Shown: piece by piece, positions 1 to 5,290 of the stretch
Layout of the letters: every line of letters begins with the position of its first letter
How positions within the stretch are numbered: the first letter of the stretch is position 1
Assembly (NCBI GenBank): GCA_025455285.1
Contig: JALOMU010000168.1
Coordinates: forward strand, 1-6,244
Direction of reading: 5' to 3'
DNA: 6,244 nt
Origin: Flavihumibacter sp.
GTDB lineage: Bacteria > Bacteroidota > Bacteroidia > Chitinophagales > Chitinophagaceae
Made by a program: the position numbers and the translations under genes
Notes under the pieces: generated by a model
Told to the model about the DNA's origin: nothing
The model's input: only the letters and a program-made list of their open reading frames with translations
Databases searched by the model: none

Positions 1-1
1 T

Positions 2-115
2 GTACTAGATACATTACAGCAGATTGAAACCCAATTGCTCATGCGTCAATACGATGGACTTATGAAAAGTGGTCGGATTCAGGGACGCCAGGCGGTTAGT
101 ACTACTACCATTTAA
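2..115 (+). CDS. secY: SecY translocase subunit, C-terminal end only
   Basis: This is the last 37 codons of a gene that begins outside the window, ending in TAA at 113-115. The residues LDTLQQIETQLLMR followed by KSGRIQGR match, from memory, the cytoplasmic C-terminal tail of SecY in Bacteroidota. SecY is the main channel subunit of the inner-membrane Sec translocase. The identification is supported by the next gene being map, the usual neighbour of secY in the spc ribosomal-protein operon of this phylum. The final residues, AVSTTTI, extend beyond the conserved GRIxGR motif. No transmembrane segment is visible in the part present. The reading frame is the only one open across this stretch up to the terminator. 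Confidence 0.85.
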   Translation, partial: VLDTLQQIETQLLMRQYDGLMKSGRIQGRQAVSTTTI

Positions 116-140
116 TTAGACATACGCTAACTAATATAAC

Positions 141-177
141 TCCCGGCAATGGACTACCTTTGCCGGGAATTTTTTTT
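141..177 (+). terminator. Intrinsic terminator after secY
   Basis: A perfect 9-bp GC-rich stem, TCCCGGCAA (141-149) with TTGCCGGGA (160-168), has a 10-nt loop and is followed by eight T residues (170-177). This is a textbook rho-independent terminator 25 bp after the secY stop. It is placed oddly: the map start codon lies only 5 nt past the T tract, so it may act as an attenuator that lets some transcripts into map. Confidence 0.88.
155..162 (+). promoter_or_regulatory. Possible map -7 promoter element inside the terminator
   Basis: TACCTTTG matches the Bacteroidota -7 consensus TAnnTTTG exactly. Transcription would start near 166-169, giving map a leader of about 15 nt that lacks most of the terminator stem. 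No TTG or TTTG is seen at the -33 position, and an 8-base pattern with two free positions can occur by chance, so this is a weak call. Confidence 0.3.
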
Positions 178-182
178 GACTC

Positions 183-983
183 ATGATATATTATAAGACG
201 AGTGCGGAAGTTGAACTGATCCGTGAAAGCAGTTTGCTGGTAAGCAAAACCCTTGCGCATGTTGCCGGTGTACTTAAACCTGGTATGACTACCCTTCAAA
301 TTGATGAGCTCGCGGAAAGCTTTATTCGCGACCATGGGGCAGTACCTTCCTTTAAAAACTACAAAGGATTTCCCTTTACCTGTTGTATCAGCGTGAACGA
401 TGCTGTGGTGCATGGTTTTCCCAATGATCGCCCGCTTCGCGATGGCGACATCGTTTCTGTTGATGTAGGCGTTTATAAAAATGGATTTCATGGAGACAGC
501 GCTTATACGTTTGCACTAGGAACAATTGCAGATGAAGTGAGTCAATTACTGGAAGTAACCAAAACATCTCTTTACCTTGGAATTGAAAAAGCGGTGGCGG
601 GTAACAGAGTGGGTGATATTTCGTTTGCAATTCAGGAATATGCAGAGAAAAAATACAAATACGGGGTAGTTCGGGAATTGGTTGGTCACGGTTTGGGCAG
701 ACACCTGCATGAAGAACCCCAGGTGCCCAATTATGGAAAAAGAGGTAGTGGCGCCAAACTTAAAGACGGCCTTGTAATAGCTATTGAACCTATGATTAAC
801 ATGGGAGTGAAGGAAGTGTGGTATGAAGAAGATGGCTGGACAGTAAAAACAAAAGATGGCTTACCGGCTGCTCATTTCGAACACACTATTTGTGTACGCA
901 GAGGCAAAGCTGATATCCTTTCCAGTTTTGAAGAGATAGAAGCAGCAGAGAAGGCGAACACCAATTTATATACGAAGAACTGA
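183..983 (+). CDS. map: Methionine aminopeptidase, type I
   Basis: This cytoplasmic metalloprotease removes the initiator methionine from new proteins whose second residue is small. All expected active-site residues are visible in the 266-residue product: His77 (VVHGFP), the metal ligands Asp94 (SVDVG) and Asp105 (HGDSA), His169 (GHGLGRHLHE), Glu202 (IEPM) and Glu233 (HFEHT), with His176 as the second substrate-contacting histidine. The length fits type I enzymes without an N-terminal extension. The start at 183 gives MIYYKT, the usual beginning of this family in Bacteroidota, and no ribosome binding site precedes it, which is common in the phylum. It sits between two strong terminators, downstream of secY. 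The infA-rpmJ-rpsM genes that often follow map in this phylum are absent here. The product is intact with no missing catalytic residue. Confidence 0.97.
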   Translation: MIYYKTSAEVELIRESSLLVSKTLAHVAGVLKPGMTTLQIDELAESFIRDHGAVPSFKNYKGFPFTCCISVNDAVVHGFPNDRPLRDGDIVSVDVGVYKNGFHGDSAYTFALGTIADEVSQLLEVTKTSLYLGIEKAVAGNRVGDISFAIQEYAEKKYKYGVVRELVGHGLGRHLHEEPQVPNYGKRGSGAKLKDGLVIAIEPMINMGVKEVWYEEDGWTVKTKDGLPAAHFEHTICVRRGKADILSSFEEIEAAEKANTNLYTKN

Positions 984-1000
984 TCTTTTACACGTTAATT

Positions 1001-1045
1001 AACCTGGTCAGATTGGGTGATTTCACTCCTGACCAGGTTTTTTTT
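1001..1045 (+). terminator. Intrinsic terminator after map
   Basis: A perfect 11-bp stem, AACCTGGTCAG (1001-1011) with CTGACCAGGTT (1029-1039), is followed by a T tract at 1038-1045. The loop can pair further (1015-1019 with 1024-1028, including one G-U). It lies 17 bp after the map stop and should separate map from the next gene. Confidence 0.92.
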
Positions 1046-1094
1046 ATTTCCCATGTTTACACCGATGTAAGCATTGATCATCAAAACATGGAAA

Positions 1095-1541
1095 ATGAAA
1101 AAGGACAAACAACTAAAACTGGAAAATGAGCTCCTTAAAATTCGCCTGCTGGCAGAAACGGGGGCGGTAGTTCATATTGACAGTGATGCCAGCCCTGAAA
1201 TGGAGCATGCTTTTTTGCAAATGGTTTTATCCATTGAACGTAGATATCCATTTAAAAAGACTACTGTACACAGCTTTATTGGAAAGCCAGAATTGCCGGC
1301 GATTGACCAATTTATAACAGAGCAGGACTATGCCATAGAAGTGGAAAAACTATTACAGGTATTGGATATGAATTCCATTGACGTAGTATTCCGGGAGGAT
1401 TTGTCGTGGAGAGAAATGCTGAGATTCCTGGTCCAGGATCTGATGCCCGAGCCGATTGATGATATCCGTTTGCCGCAATTAAGGGTGCTTTTTTTCTATG
1501 AAACTTTTCATCCGGATAGTCCACTTTTTCTACCCAATTGA
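1095..1541 (+). CDS. Conserved-looking hypothetical protein, 148 aa
   Basis: I do not recognise this gene and assign no function. From ATG 1095 the product has 148 residues and starts MKKDKQLKLENELLK. A TTG at 1074 would add seven residues (MIIKTWK), but ATG gives a more natural N-terminus. No Shine-Dalgarno sequence or clear -7 element is seen upstream. Residues 1-20 look like a charged amphipathic helix. The middle is acidic and mostly helical in character. The end carries a distinctive block, IDDIRLPQLRVLFFYETFHP (121-140). There is no signal peptide, membrane segment or Cys/His metal motif, so it is probably cytoplasmic. I have only a loose impression that uncharacterised Bacteroidota proteins share the aromatic-ETFHP ending. 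It lies between the map terminator and the flavoprotein gene, 28 bp before the latter's likely start, suggesting co-transcription. Confidence 0.75.
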   Translation: MKKDKQLKLENELLKIRLLAETGAVVHIDSDASPEMEHAFLQMVLSIERRYPFKKTTVHSFIGKPELPAIDQFITEQDYAIEVEKLLQVLDMNSIDVVFREDLSWREMLRFLVQDLMPEPIDDIRLPQLRVLFFYETFHPDSPLFLPN

Positions 1542-1556
1542 AGCGAAGTATATACC

Positions 1557-1564
1557 TATTTTTG
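1557..1564 (+). promoter_or_regulatory. Possible -7 element before the flavoprotein gene
   Basis: TATTTTTG is an exact TAnnTTTG match. A TTG at 1538-1540 lies 16 bp upstream, slightly closer than the usual -33 spacing. The implied start of transcription falls almost on the ATG at 1570, so the transcript would be nearly leaderless. Co-transcription with the short upstream gene is the simpler alternative. Confidence 0.3.
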
Positions 1565-1569
1565 CCGGA

Positions 1570-2793
1570 ATGAAAACAAGAACCCTGGTAGTAATCGGAG
1601 GGGGAGCAGCCGGTTTTTTTTGTGCTGTGAATGCTGCGGCACTTGATCCTGCATTGCGCGTAATCATACTTGAAAAATCGTCAAAGCTGTTATCTAAAGT
1701 CAGAATCAGTGGAGGAGGCAGGTGTAATGTGACTCATGCCTGTTTTGAAATACCTGCTTTATCAAAAAGGTATCCCCGGGGGGAACAATTTGTAAAAAAA
1801 AGCTTTGGATATTTTAGTCCATCTGATACGATACAATGGTTTGAAAAGAGGGGCGTTCAGTTGAAGGTGGAATCCGATGGCAGGATGTTTCCGACAACCA
1901 ATAATTCCTCTACCATCATTGAATGTCTTTTGAAAGAAGCCGACAAAACAGGGGTGGAGATTCGTATGAACCAGGAAGTAAAAAAACTGGAACGAAAAGG
2001 GGTTCAATGGCTAATCCAGACAACTAGTGGAGAGCTGATTGCAAATAAGGTATGTATTGCAACCGGAGGTTACCCAAAAGCACAGCAGTTCGACTGGCTG
2101 AAAGCAACCGGGCATAGTATTCAGGAGCCAGTTCCATCTCTGTTTACATTCAATTTACCGGGGCATCCGATCCGAGACCTGATGGGAGTGGTAGTGGATC
2201 CGGTACAGGTGAAAATACCAGGTACCAAACTCCAGGAAAAAGGACCGGTGCTGATAACACATTGGGGACTAAGCGGCCCGGCTATCCTGCGTCTCAGTGC
2301 CTGGGGAGCAAGGCAACTGGCAGCATCCAACTGGACATTCAGGTTACTCATAAATTGGGTGCCGGCCTATCACGAACAGTCTTTGCTGGAGTTTATTCGC
2401 TTATTCCGGAACGAAAAAGGAGCACTTAAAATCCAGAACCGGAATCCATTTGGGTTGCCCCAGCGATTCTGGGAATGGTTGCTGGCAGAAGCCGGTGCTG
2501 ACCTGGAGAGCAAATGGGGAGAAGTGCCTGCAAAGGAGCAAAATAAACTAGTAAAGTTGCTTGCGGCTATGGAGTTGGAGGTCAAAGGCAAAACCACCTT
2601 CAAAGAGGAATTTGTAACAGCAGGAGGCATTAGCCTTTCAGAGGTAAATCCCGCCACAATGGAAAGCAGGTTACAATCTAGTTTGTATTTCGCAGGAGAA
2701 GTACTGGATGTGGATGGAATAACGGGAGGATTCAATTTTCAGCATGCCTGGACCAGTGGCTGGCTGGCTGCTCAGGACATCATTAAAAAATAG
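1570..2793 (+). CDS. HI0933/YhiN-family FAD-dependent flavoprotein
   Basis: This is a probable NAD(P)/FAD-dependent oxidoreductase of the HI0933/YhiN group (annotated variously as aminoacetone oxidase family or BaiN-like). The substrate of most members is unknown and cannot be read from sequence. Using ATG 1570 the product has 407 residues, close to the usual family length. Residues 6-15 (LVVIGGGAAG) form the dinucleotide-binding loop, with Glu35 in the position that holds the adenosine ribose. SGGGRCNVTH (47-56) is the family signature, ATGGYP (164-169) is the second FAD contact, THWGLSGP (230-237) and TAGGISLSEV (350-359) are conserved blocks, and AGEVLDVDGITGGFNF (375-390) followed by QHAWTSG closes the FAD site. 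The frame is open back to an ATG at 1498, which would add 24 unconserved residues and overlap the preceding gene by 44 bp; the later start is preferred because the flavin fold normally begins within a few residues. The protein should be soluble and cytoplasmic. No terminator separates it from rpsA. Confidence 0.93.
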   Translation: MKTRTLVVIGGGAAGFFCAVNAAALDPALRVIILEKSSKLLSKVRISGGGRCNVTHACFEIPALSKRYPRGEQFVKKSFGYFSPSDTIQWFEKRGVQLKVESDGRMFPTTNNSSTIIECLLKEADKTGVEIRMNQEVKKLERKGVQWLIQTTSGELIANKVCIATGGYPKAQQFDWLKATGHSIQEPVPSLFTFNLPGHPIRDLMGVVVDPVQVKIPGTKLQEKGPVLITHWGLSGPAILRLSAWGARQLAASNWTFRLLINWVPAYHEQSLLEFIRLFRNEKGALKIQNRNPFGLPQRFWEWLLAEAGADLESKWGEVPAKEQNKLVKLLAAMELEVKGKTTFKEEFVTAGGISLSEVNPATMESRLQSSLYFAGEVLDVDGITGGFNFQHAWTSGWLAAQDIIKK

Positions 2794-2824
2794 GCTCAAA
2801 AGGCCGTTGGAAGCGGATTTTGCC

Positions 2825-2832
2825 TATCTTTG
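2825..2832 (+). promoter_or_regulatory. Likely rpsA -7 promoter element
   Basis: TATCTTTG is an exact match to the Bacteroidota -7 element TAnnTTTG, 31 bp before the rpsA start codon. A TTGG at 2807-2810 could serve as the -33 element but is closer than usual (15 bp). The predicted transcript would start near 2836-2839 and carry a leader of about 25 nt. Confidence 0.55.
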
Positions 2833-2836
2833 CAGG

Positions 2837-2855
2837 CCCGAATAAAACCATCGGG
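2837..2855 (+). promoter_or_regulatory. Small hairpin in the rpsA leader
   Basis: CCCGA (2837-2841) pairs with TCGGG (2851-2855) around an A-rich 9-nt loop, ending 8 nt before the rpsA ATG. It begins almost at the predicted transcript start. It could protect the 5' end or serve S1 autoregulation, since S1 binds A/U-rich single strands, but a 5-bp stem alone is weak evidence. Confidence 0.3.
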
Positions 2856-2863
2856 AAATTTCT

Positions 2864-4762
2864 ATGTTTCATAACATTTTTGCTAAACAATTAAACGCTG
2901 ATGCTCAGGAGTCTGCTACTGCCCCGGCAGAAGCAACTACAGCGACAACAACTGCACCTGAGGCGCCGGTAGCGACTGCTCACGACGATTTCGACTGGAG
3001 CATCGACAAGCGCAATGTTGCTTCCTATAAGGAAGAAGAAAAAGCGAAGTACGACAAAGTGTACGAAGCTACTTTCGTATCGATTACAGATGGAGAACTG
3101 ATTAAAGGTTCTGTTGTTGGTTTAACTAAAACCGACGTAGTACTGAATATCGGTTTCAAAAGCGATGGTCTGATTTCACTGAACGAATTCCGTGATCTGC
3201 AGGGATTGAAAATCGGTGATGAAGTGGAAGTGATGGTGGTGGAAAAAGAAGACCGCCAGGGTCACCTGCACCTCAGCCGCAAGCAGGCACGTATTACCCG
3301 TGCATGGGAGAAAATTGTTGAGGTTCACAAGACCGGTGAAATTGTTACCGGAACTGTTACCAGCAAAACCAAAGGTGGTCTTATCGTGGATGTATTTGGT
3401 ATGGAAACCTTCCTGCCAGGTTCTCAGATTGACGTGAAGCCAGTAACTGATTACGATCAGTTCGTTGGTAAGACTATGGAATTCAAAGTGGTGAAAGTAA
3501 ACGAAGCCATCAAGAATGCGGTTGTATCTCACAAAGCACTTATCGAAAGCGATATCGAAGCACAGCGTGCAGAGATCATGGGCAAACTCGAAAAAGGCCA
3601 GGTACTGGAAGGTACTATCAAGAACATTACCGATTTCGGTGCGTTCATGGACCTGGGTGGCCTCGATGGTCTGCTTTATATTACCGATATCAGTTGGGGA
3701 CGTATCAACCACCCTTCAGAGGTCCTGAAACTGGACCAGAAACTGAATGTGGTAGTACTGGATTTCGACGACGACAAAAAACGTATCAGCCTTGGTCTGA
3801 AGCAACTCACTCCGCATCCTTGGGATGTGCTGCCTGAGAACATTGCAGAAGGTAATGTTGTGAAAGGTAGAGTAGTGAATATCGAAGATTATGGTGCGTT
3901 CCTGGAAATTATGCCGGGCGTAGAAGGACTGGTACATGTTAGTGAAATTACATGGGCGAATACTCCGATCAACGCGAAGGAGTTCTTCAAACTGGGTGAT
4001 GAATACGAAGCGAAAATCGTTACCCTTGATAAAGACGCTCGCAAGATGAGCCTTTCTATCAAACAAATGACTCCAGATCCCTGGAATGAGATCGAAAACA
4101 AATTCCCGGTTGACAGCCGTCACAGCGGACTGGTGAAGAACATAACTCCATACGGTGTATTTGTTGAACTCGAGCCAGGTATCGGTGGCATGATCCATAT
4201 CAGTGATCTCAGCTGGCTGAAGCGTTTTAATCACCCTTCTGAGTATACCAAAGTGGGTGAGAGAATCGAGATCATCATCCTCGGCATTGATAAAGATAAC
4301 CGCAAACTTCAACTCGGTCATAAGCAACTGGAAGAAGATCCATGGAATGCATTGGAAGATACCTTTGCTATCGGTACCGTGCATGAAGGAACTGTTATCC
4401 GCAAGGACGACAAAGGTGCAATCGTACAGCTTCCTTATGGCCTGGAAGGATTCGCTCCAAACCGTCATCTCTCTAAGGAAGATGGTAGTTCTGTAAATGC
4501 GGATGAAACCAACCAGTTCATGGTGATCGAATTCGATCGCAATGAAAAGCGGATCGTGGTTAGCCATGCCCGTACCTGGGAGGTTGCTAAAGCTGAAGAA
4601 AGAGAAGCAATCAAGAAGGAAGCCAAAGCAGAAGCCGACAAAACCAAGAAGGCTGTTAAAAATATCCAGAGTAAGGTGGAAAAAGCTACCCTTGGTGACC
4701 TGGGTGTGCTTGCTGAACTCAAGAAGAAGCTGGAAGGCGGAGAAGGCGAAGGCGCTCAGTAA
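2864..4762 (+). CDS. rpsA: 30S ribosomal protein S1
   Basis: S1 binds mRNA on the small ribosomal subunit and helps start codons without strong Shine-Dalgarno sequences to be used, which fits this genome's leaders. The 632-residue product carries six S1 (OB-fold) repeats at about 78-142, 157-224, 244-313, 329-401, 415-489 and 503-569. Repeats 3, 4 and 5 are the most typical, with patterns such as TDFGAFMDL, EDYGAFLEI and TPYGVFVEL followed by GLLYITDISW, GLVHVSEITW and GMIHISDLSW. Repeats 1, 2 and 6 are more diverged, as in other S1 proteins. It is longer than E. coli S1 (557) because of an N-terminal Ala/Thr/Pro-rich low-complexity arm (about 17-40) and a Lys/Glu-rich C-terminal tail (about 574-628) that is probably helical. 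Codon use appears biased (many CTG, AAC, GGT, CGT), as expected for a highly expressed gene. The start at 2864 is the first ATG after the -7 element. The gene appears to be its own transcription unit, ended by a terminator. Confidence 0.97.
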   Translation: MFHNIFAKQLNADAQESATAPAEATTATTTAPEAPVATAHDDFDWSIDKRNVASYKEEEKAKYDKVYEATFVSITDGELIKGSVVGLTKTDVVLNIGFKSDGLISLNEFRDLQGLKIGDEVEVMVVEKEDRQGHLHLSRKQARITRAWEKIVEVHKTGEIVTGTVTSKTKGGLIVDVFGMETFLPGSQIDVKPVTDYDQFVGKTMEFKVVKVNEAIKNAVVSHKALIESDIEAQRAEIMGKLEKGQVLEGTIKNITDFGAFMDLGGLDGLLYITDISWGRINHPSEVLKLDQKLNVVVLDFDDDKKRISLGLKQLTPHPWDVLPENIAEGNVVKGRVVNIEDYGAFLEIMPGVEGLVHVSEITWANTPINAKEFFKLGDEYEAKIVTLDKDARKMSLSIKQMTPDPWNEIENKFPVDSRHSGLVKNITPYGVFVELEPGIGGMIHISDLSWLKRFNHPSEYTKVGERIEIIILGIDKDNRKLQLGHKQLEEDPWNALEDTFAIGTVHEGTVIRKDDKGAIVQLPYGLEGFAPNRHLSKEDGSSVNADETNQFMVIEFDRNEKRIVVSHARTWEVAKAEEREAIKKEAKAEADKTKKAVKNIQSKVEKATLGDLGVLAELKKKLEGGEGEGAQ

Positions 4763-4783
4763 TACAGATAACATTCCAAATAC

Positions 4784-4815
4784 AAAAGGTGCAGTTCAAC
4801 ACTGCACCTTTTTTT
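4784..4815 (+). terminator. Intrinsic terminator after rpsA
   Basis: AGGTGCAGT (4787-4795) pairs with ACTGCACCT (4801-4809) around the 5-nt loop TCAAC. Flanking A and T residues extend the stem to 12 bp (4784-4812), and a T tract runs 4809-4815. Read leftward, the same hairpin ends in TTTT, so it may also stop transcripts arriving from the right. Confidence 0.92.
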
Positions 4816-4830
4816 ATGGCTGGGAAAAAA

Positions 4831-4968
4831 GCCTGCCTTGAAATGCTCCATGGAATAAGTAAACCTAGAAGGTTGGCTGCTGATTACATAAACATTCACT
4901 CCGTTTATTTGGCCAAATGGTTTTAATTCCCCCTTCGCTACTACGCACCGGTTGCATTCAAAGCAGGC
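4831..4968 (-). ncRNA. Candidate leftward structured RNA A (terminal stem plus U6)
   Basis: The arms 4831-4846 and 4954-4968 are complementary over 15-16 bases with one bulge and one mismatch (GCCTGC pairs GCAGGC, TTGA pairs TCAA, ATGC pairs GCAT). They enclose 107 bases. On the minus strand the outer stem would close a roughly 138-nt RNA and run straight into six U residues (plus-strand A run 4825-4830), the form of an intrinsic terminator. No exact -7 element is seen upstream on the minus strand, only an AT-rich stretch at 4969-4980. An inverted repeat without transcription, or a DNA-binding region, is the alternative. Confidence 0.25.
4907..4918. repeat. Perfect 12-bp palindrome
   Basis: ATTTGGCCAAAT reads the same on both strands. 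It lies inside the longer inverted repeat 4831-4968. It could be a dimeric regulator's site or a short hairpin; no repeat copy was noticed elsewhere in the window. Confidence 0.4.
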
Positions 4969-4988
4969 ATAAAATTTTAAAAGAGCTG

Positions 4989-5012
4989 TTTTCCCTTTGA
5001 GGGCAAAATTTT
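4989..5012. repeat. Small hairpin followed by TTTT
   Basis: TTTT-CCCT (4989-4996) pairs with AGGG-AAAA (5000-5008, with C5004 bulged) around a TTG loop, and TTTT follows at 5009-5012. The T tract is short and the stem is partly A/T, so at best this is a weak terminator. The sequence AAAATTTTA occurs at both 4971-4979 and 5005-5013. Confidence 0.3.
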
Positions 5013-5090
5013 ACAGGGTATTGGGGTGGTGGGGTCGGAAAACGGCGGAAGAGATCAATTGCCGTGGATTTTCATGGATCTTAGAAAAGA

Positions 5091-5198
5091 AAGTTGATTG
5101 ACATTGGATTCGTCGGTTTCATAAGATATTGAAAGAGTTCTGGACGGTTGTTACTGGACATTGGATGGTTGGAGGTTGCGATTCCCGTCAATCAACTT
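5091..5198 (-). ncRNA. Candidate leftward structured RNA B (12-bp closing stem)
   Basis: AAGTTGATTGAC (5091-5102) and GTCAATCAACTT (5187-5198) are perfectly complementary. Just inside, 5105-5111 region bases TGGATTCG and 5179-5185 bases CGATTCC allow, on the minus strand, a further seven-position helix GGAATCG/CGAATCC with one central A-A mismatch. An internal hairpin TTTCA/TGAAA (5117-5121 with 5130-5134) follows. Read leftward the RNA would begin close to 5200, just after an exact -7 element at 5212-5205, and the closing stem runs into the U-rich TCTTTTCT (5090-5083). Its central 5' half is C/A-rich, with CCTCC at 5175-5171. Length, about 110-118 nt, suits a small regulatory or 6S-like RNA, but I cannot assign a family. 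Confidence 0.35.
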
Positions 5199-5204
5199 CT
5201 GATA

Positions 5205-5212
5205 CAAATGTA
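5205..5212 (-). promoter_or_regulatory. Minus-strand -7 element for candidate RNA B
   Basis: Read on the minus strand, 5212-5205 is TACATTTG, an exact TAnnTTTG match. The expected transcript start (about 5198-5201) coincides with the outer end of the inverted repeat 5091-5198. No TTG is seen at the -33 position, so the site rests on one element plus its position. Confidence 0.35.
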
Positions 5213-5235
5213 GTAATGGGTATTCGGTATTTACT

Positions 5236-5290
5236 GCTTATTTCGTAAAATTTCGACTGTAAGAAAGGATAGTTACGATGGGAAATAAGC
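5236..5290 (+). repeat. Inverted repeat around the start of a 53-codon frame
   Basis: GCTTATTTC (5236-5244) pairs perfectly with GAAATAAGC (5282-5290), and the adjoining GTAA (5245-5248) pairs with TTAC (5273-5276), leaving GATGG (5277-5281) bulged. The bulge contains the ATG at 5278, and a Shine-Dalgarno-like AGAAAGGA (5262-5269) lies in the loop. If transcribed rightward this would be a hairpin enclosing a translation start. Confidence 0.4.

Noticed and set aside
1489..1541. A run of seven T just before an overlapping upstream ATG (1498) of the flavoprotein frame, suggesting a frameshift fusion of the two genes.
   Set aside because: Both proteins are complete without a frameshift, the flavin-binding fold starts naturally at 1570, and the extra 24 residues look unconserved.
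3716..4774. A 352-codon open frame on the minus strand opposite rpsA, and a 178-codon one at 3176-3712.
   Set aside because: Both are mirror effects of the biased codon use of the rpsA gene. The products have no domain I recognise, while the plus strand encodes six clear S1 repeats.
4816..4926. A 36-codon plus-strand frame (MAGKKACLEMLHG...) directly after the rpsA terminator.
   Set aside because: Its ATG touches the terminator's T tract, there is no ribosome binding site, and it overlaps the inverted repeat 4831-4968. The length is within chance expectation.
5105..5190. Fragments resembling tmRNA or a tRNA T-arm (TTGGATTCGTCGG and GGTTGCGATTCCCG).
   Set aside because: The would-be T-arm has an extra G in the loop and its flanks do not pair. 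The whole element is about 108 bp, too short for tmRNA, and there is no CCA end or acceptor stem of the right length.
5091..5198. A miniature transposable element bounded by 12-bp terminal inverted repeats.
   Set aside because: No target-site duplication flanks the arms, and no second copy is present in the window. The promoter and U-tract placement fits an RNA better, although a genome-wide copy search could reopen the question.
5165..5248. A 27-codon plus-strand frame starting MVGGCDSRQ.
   Set aside because: It is too short, has no distinct product, and overlaps inverted repeats on both ends. GGAGG at 5171-5175 lies after the ATG and cannot serve as its ribosome binding site.
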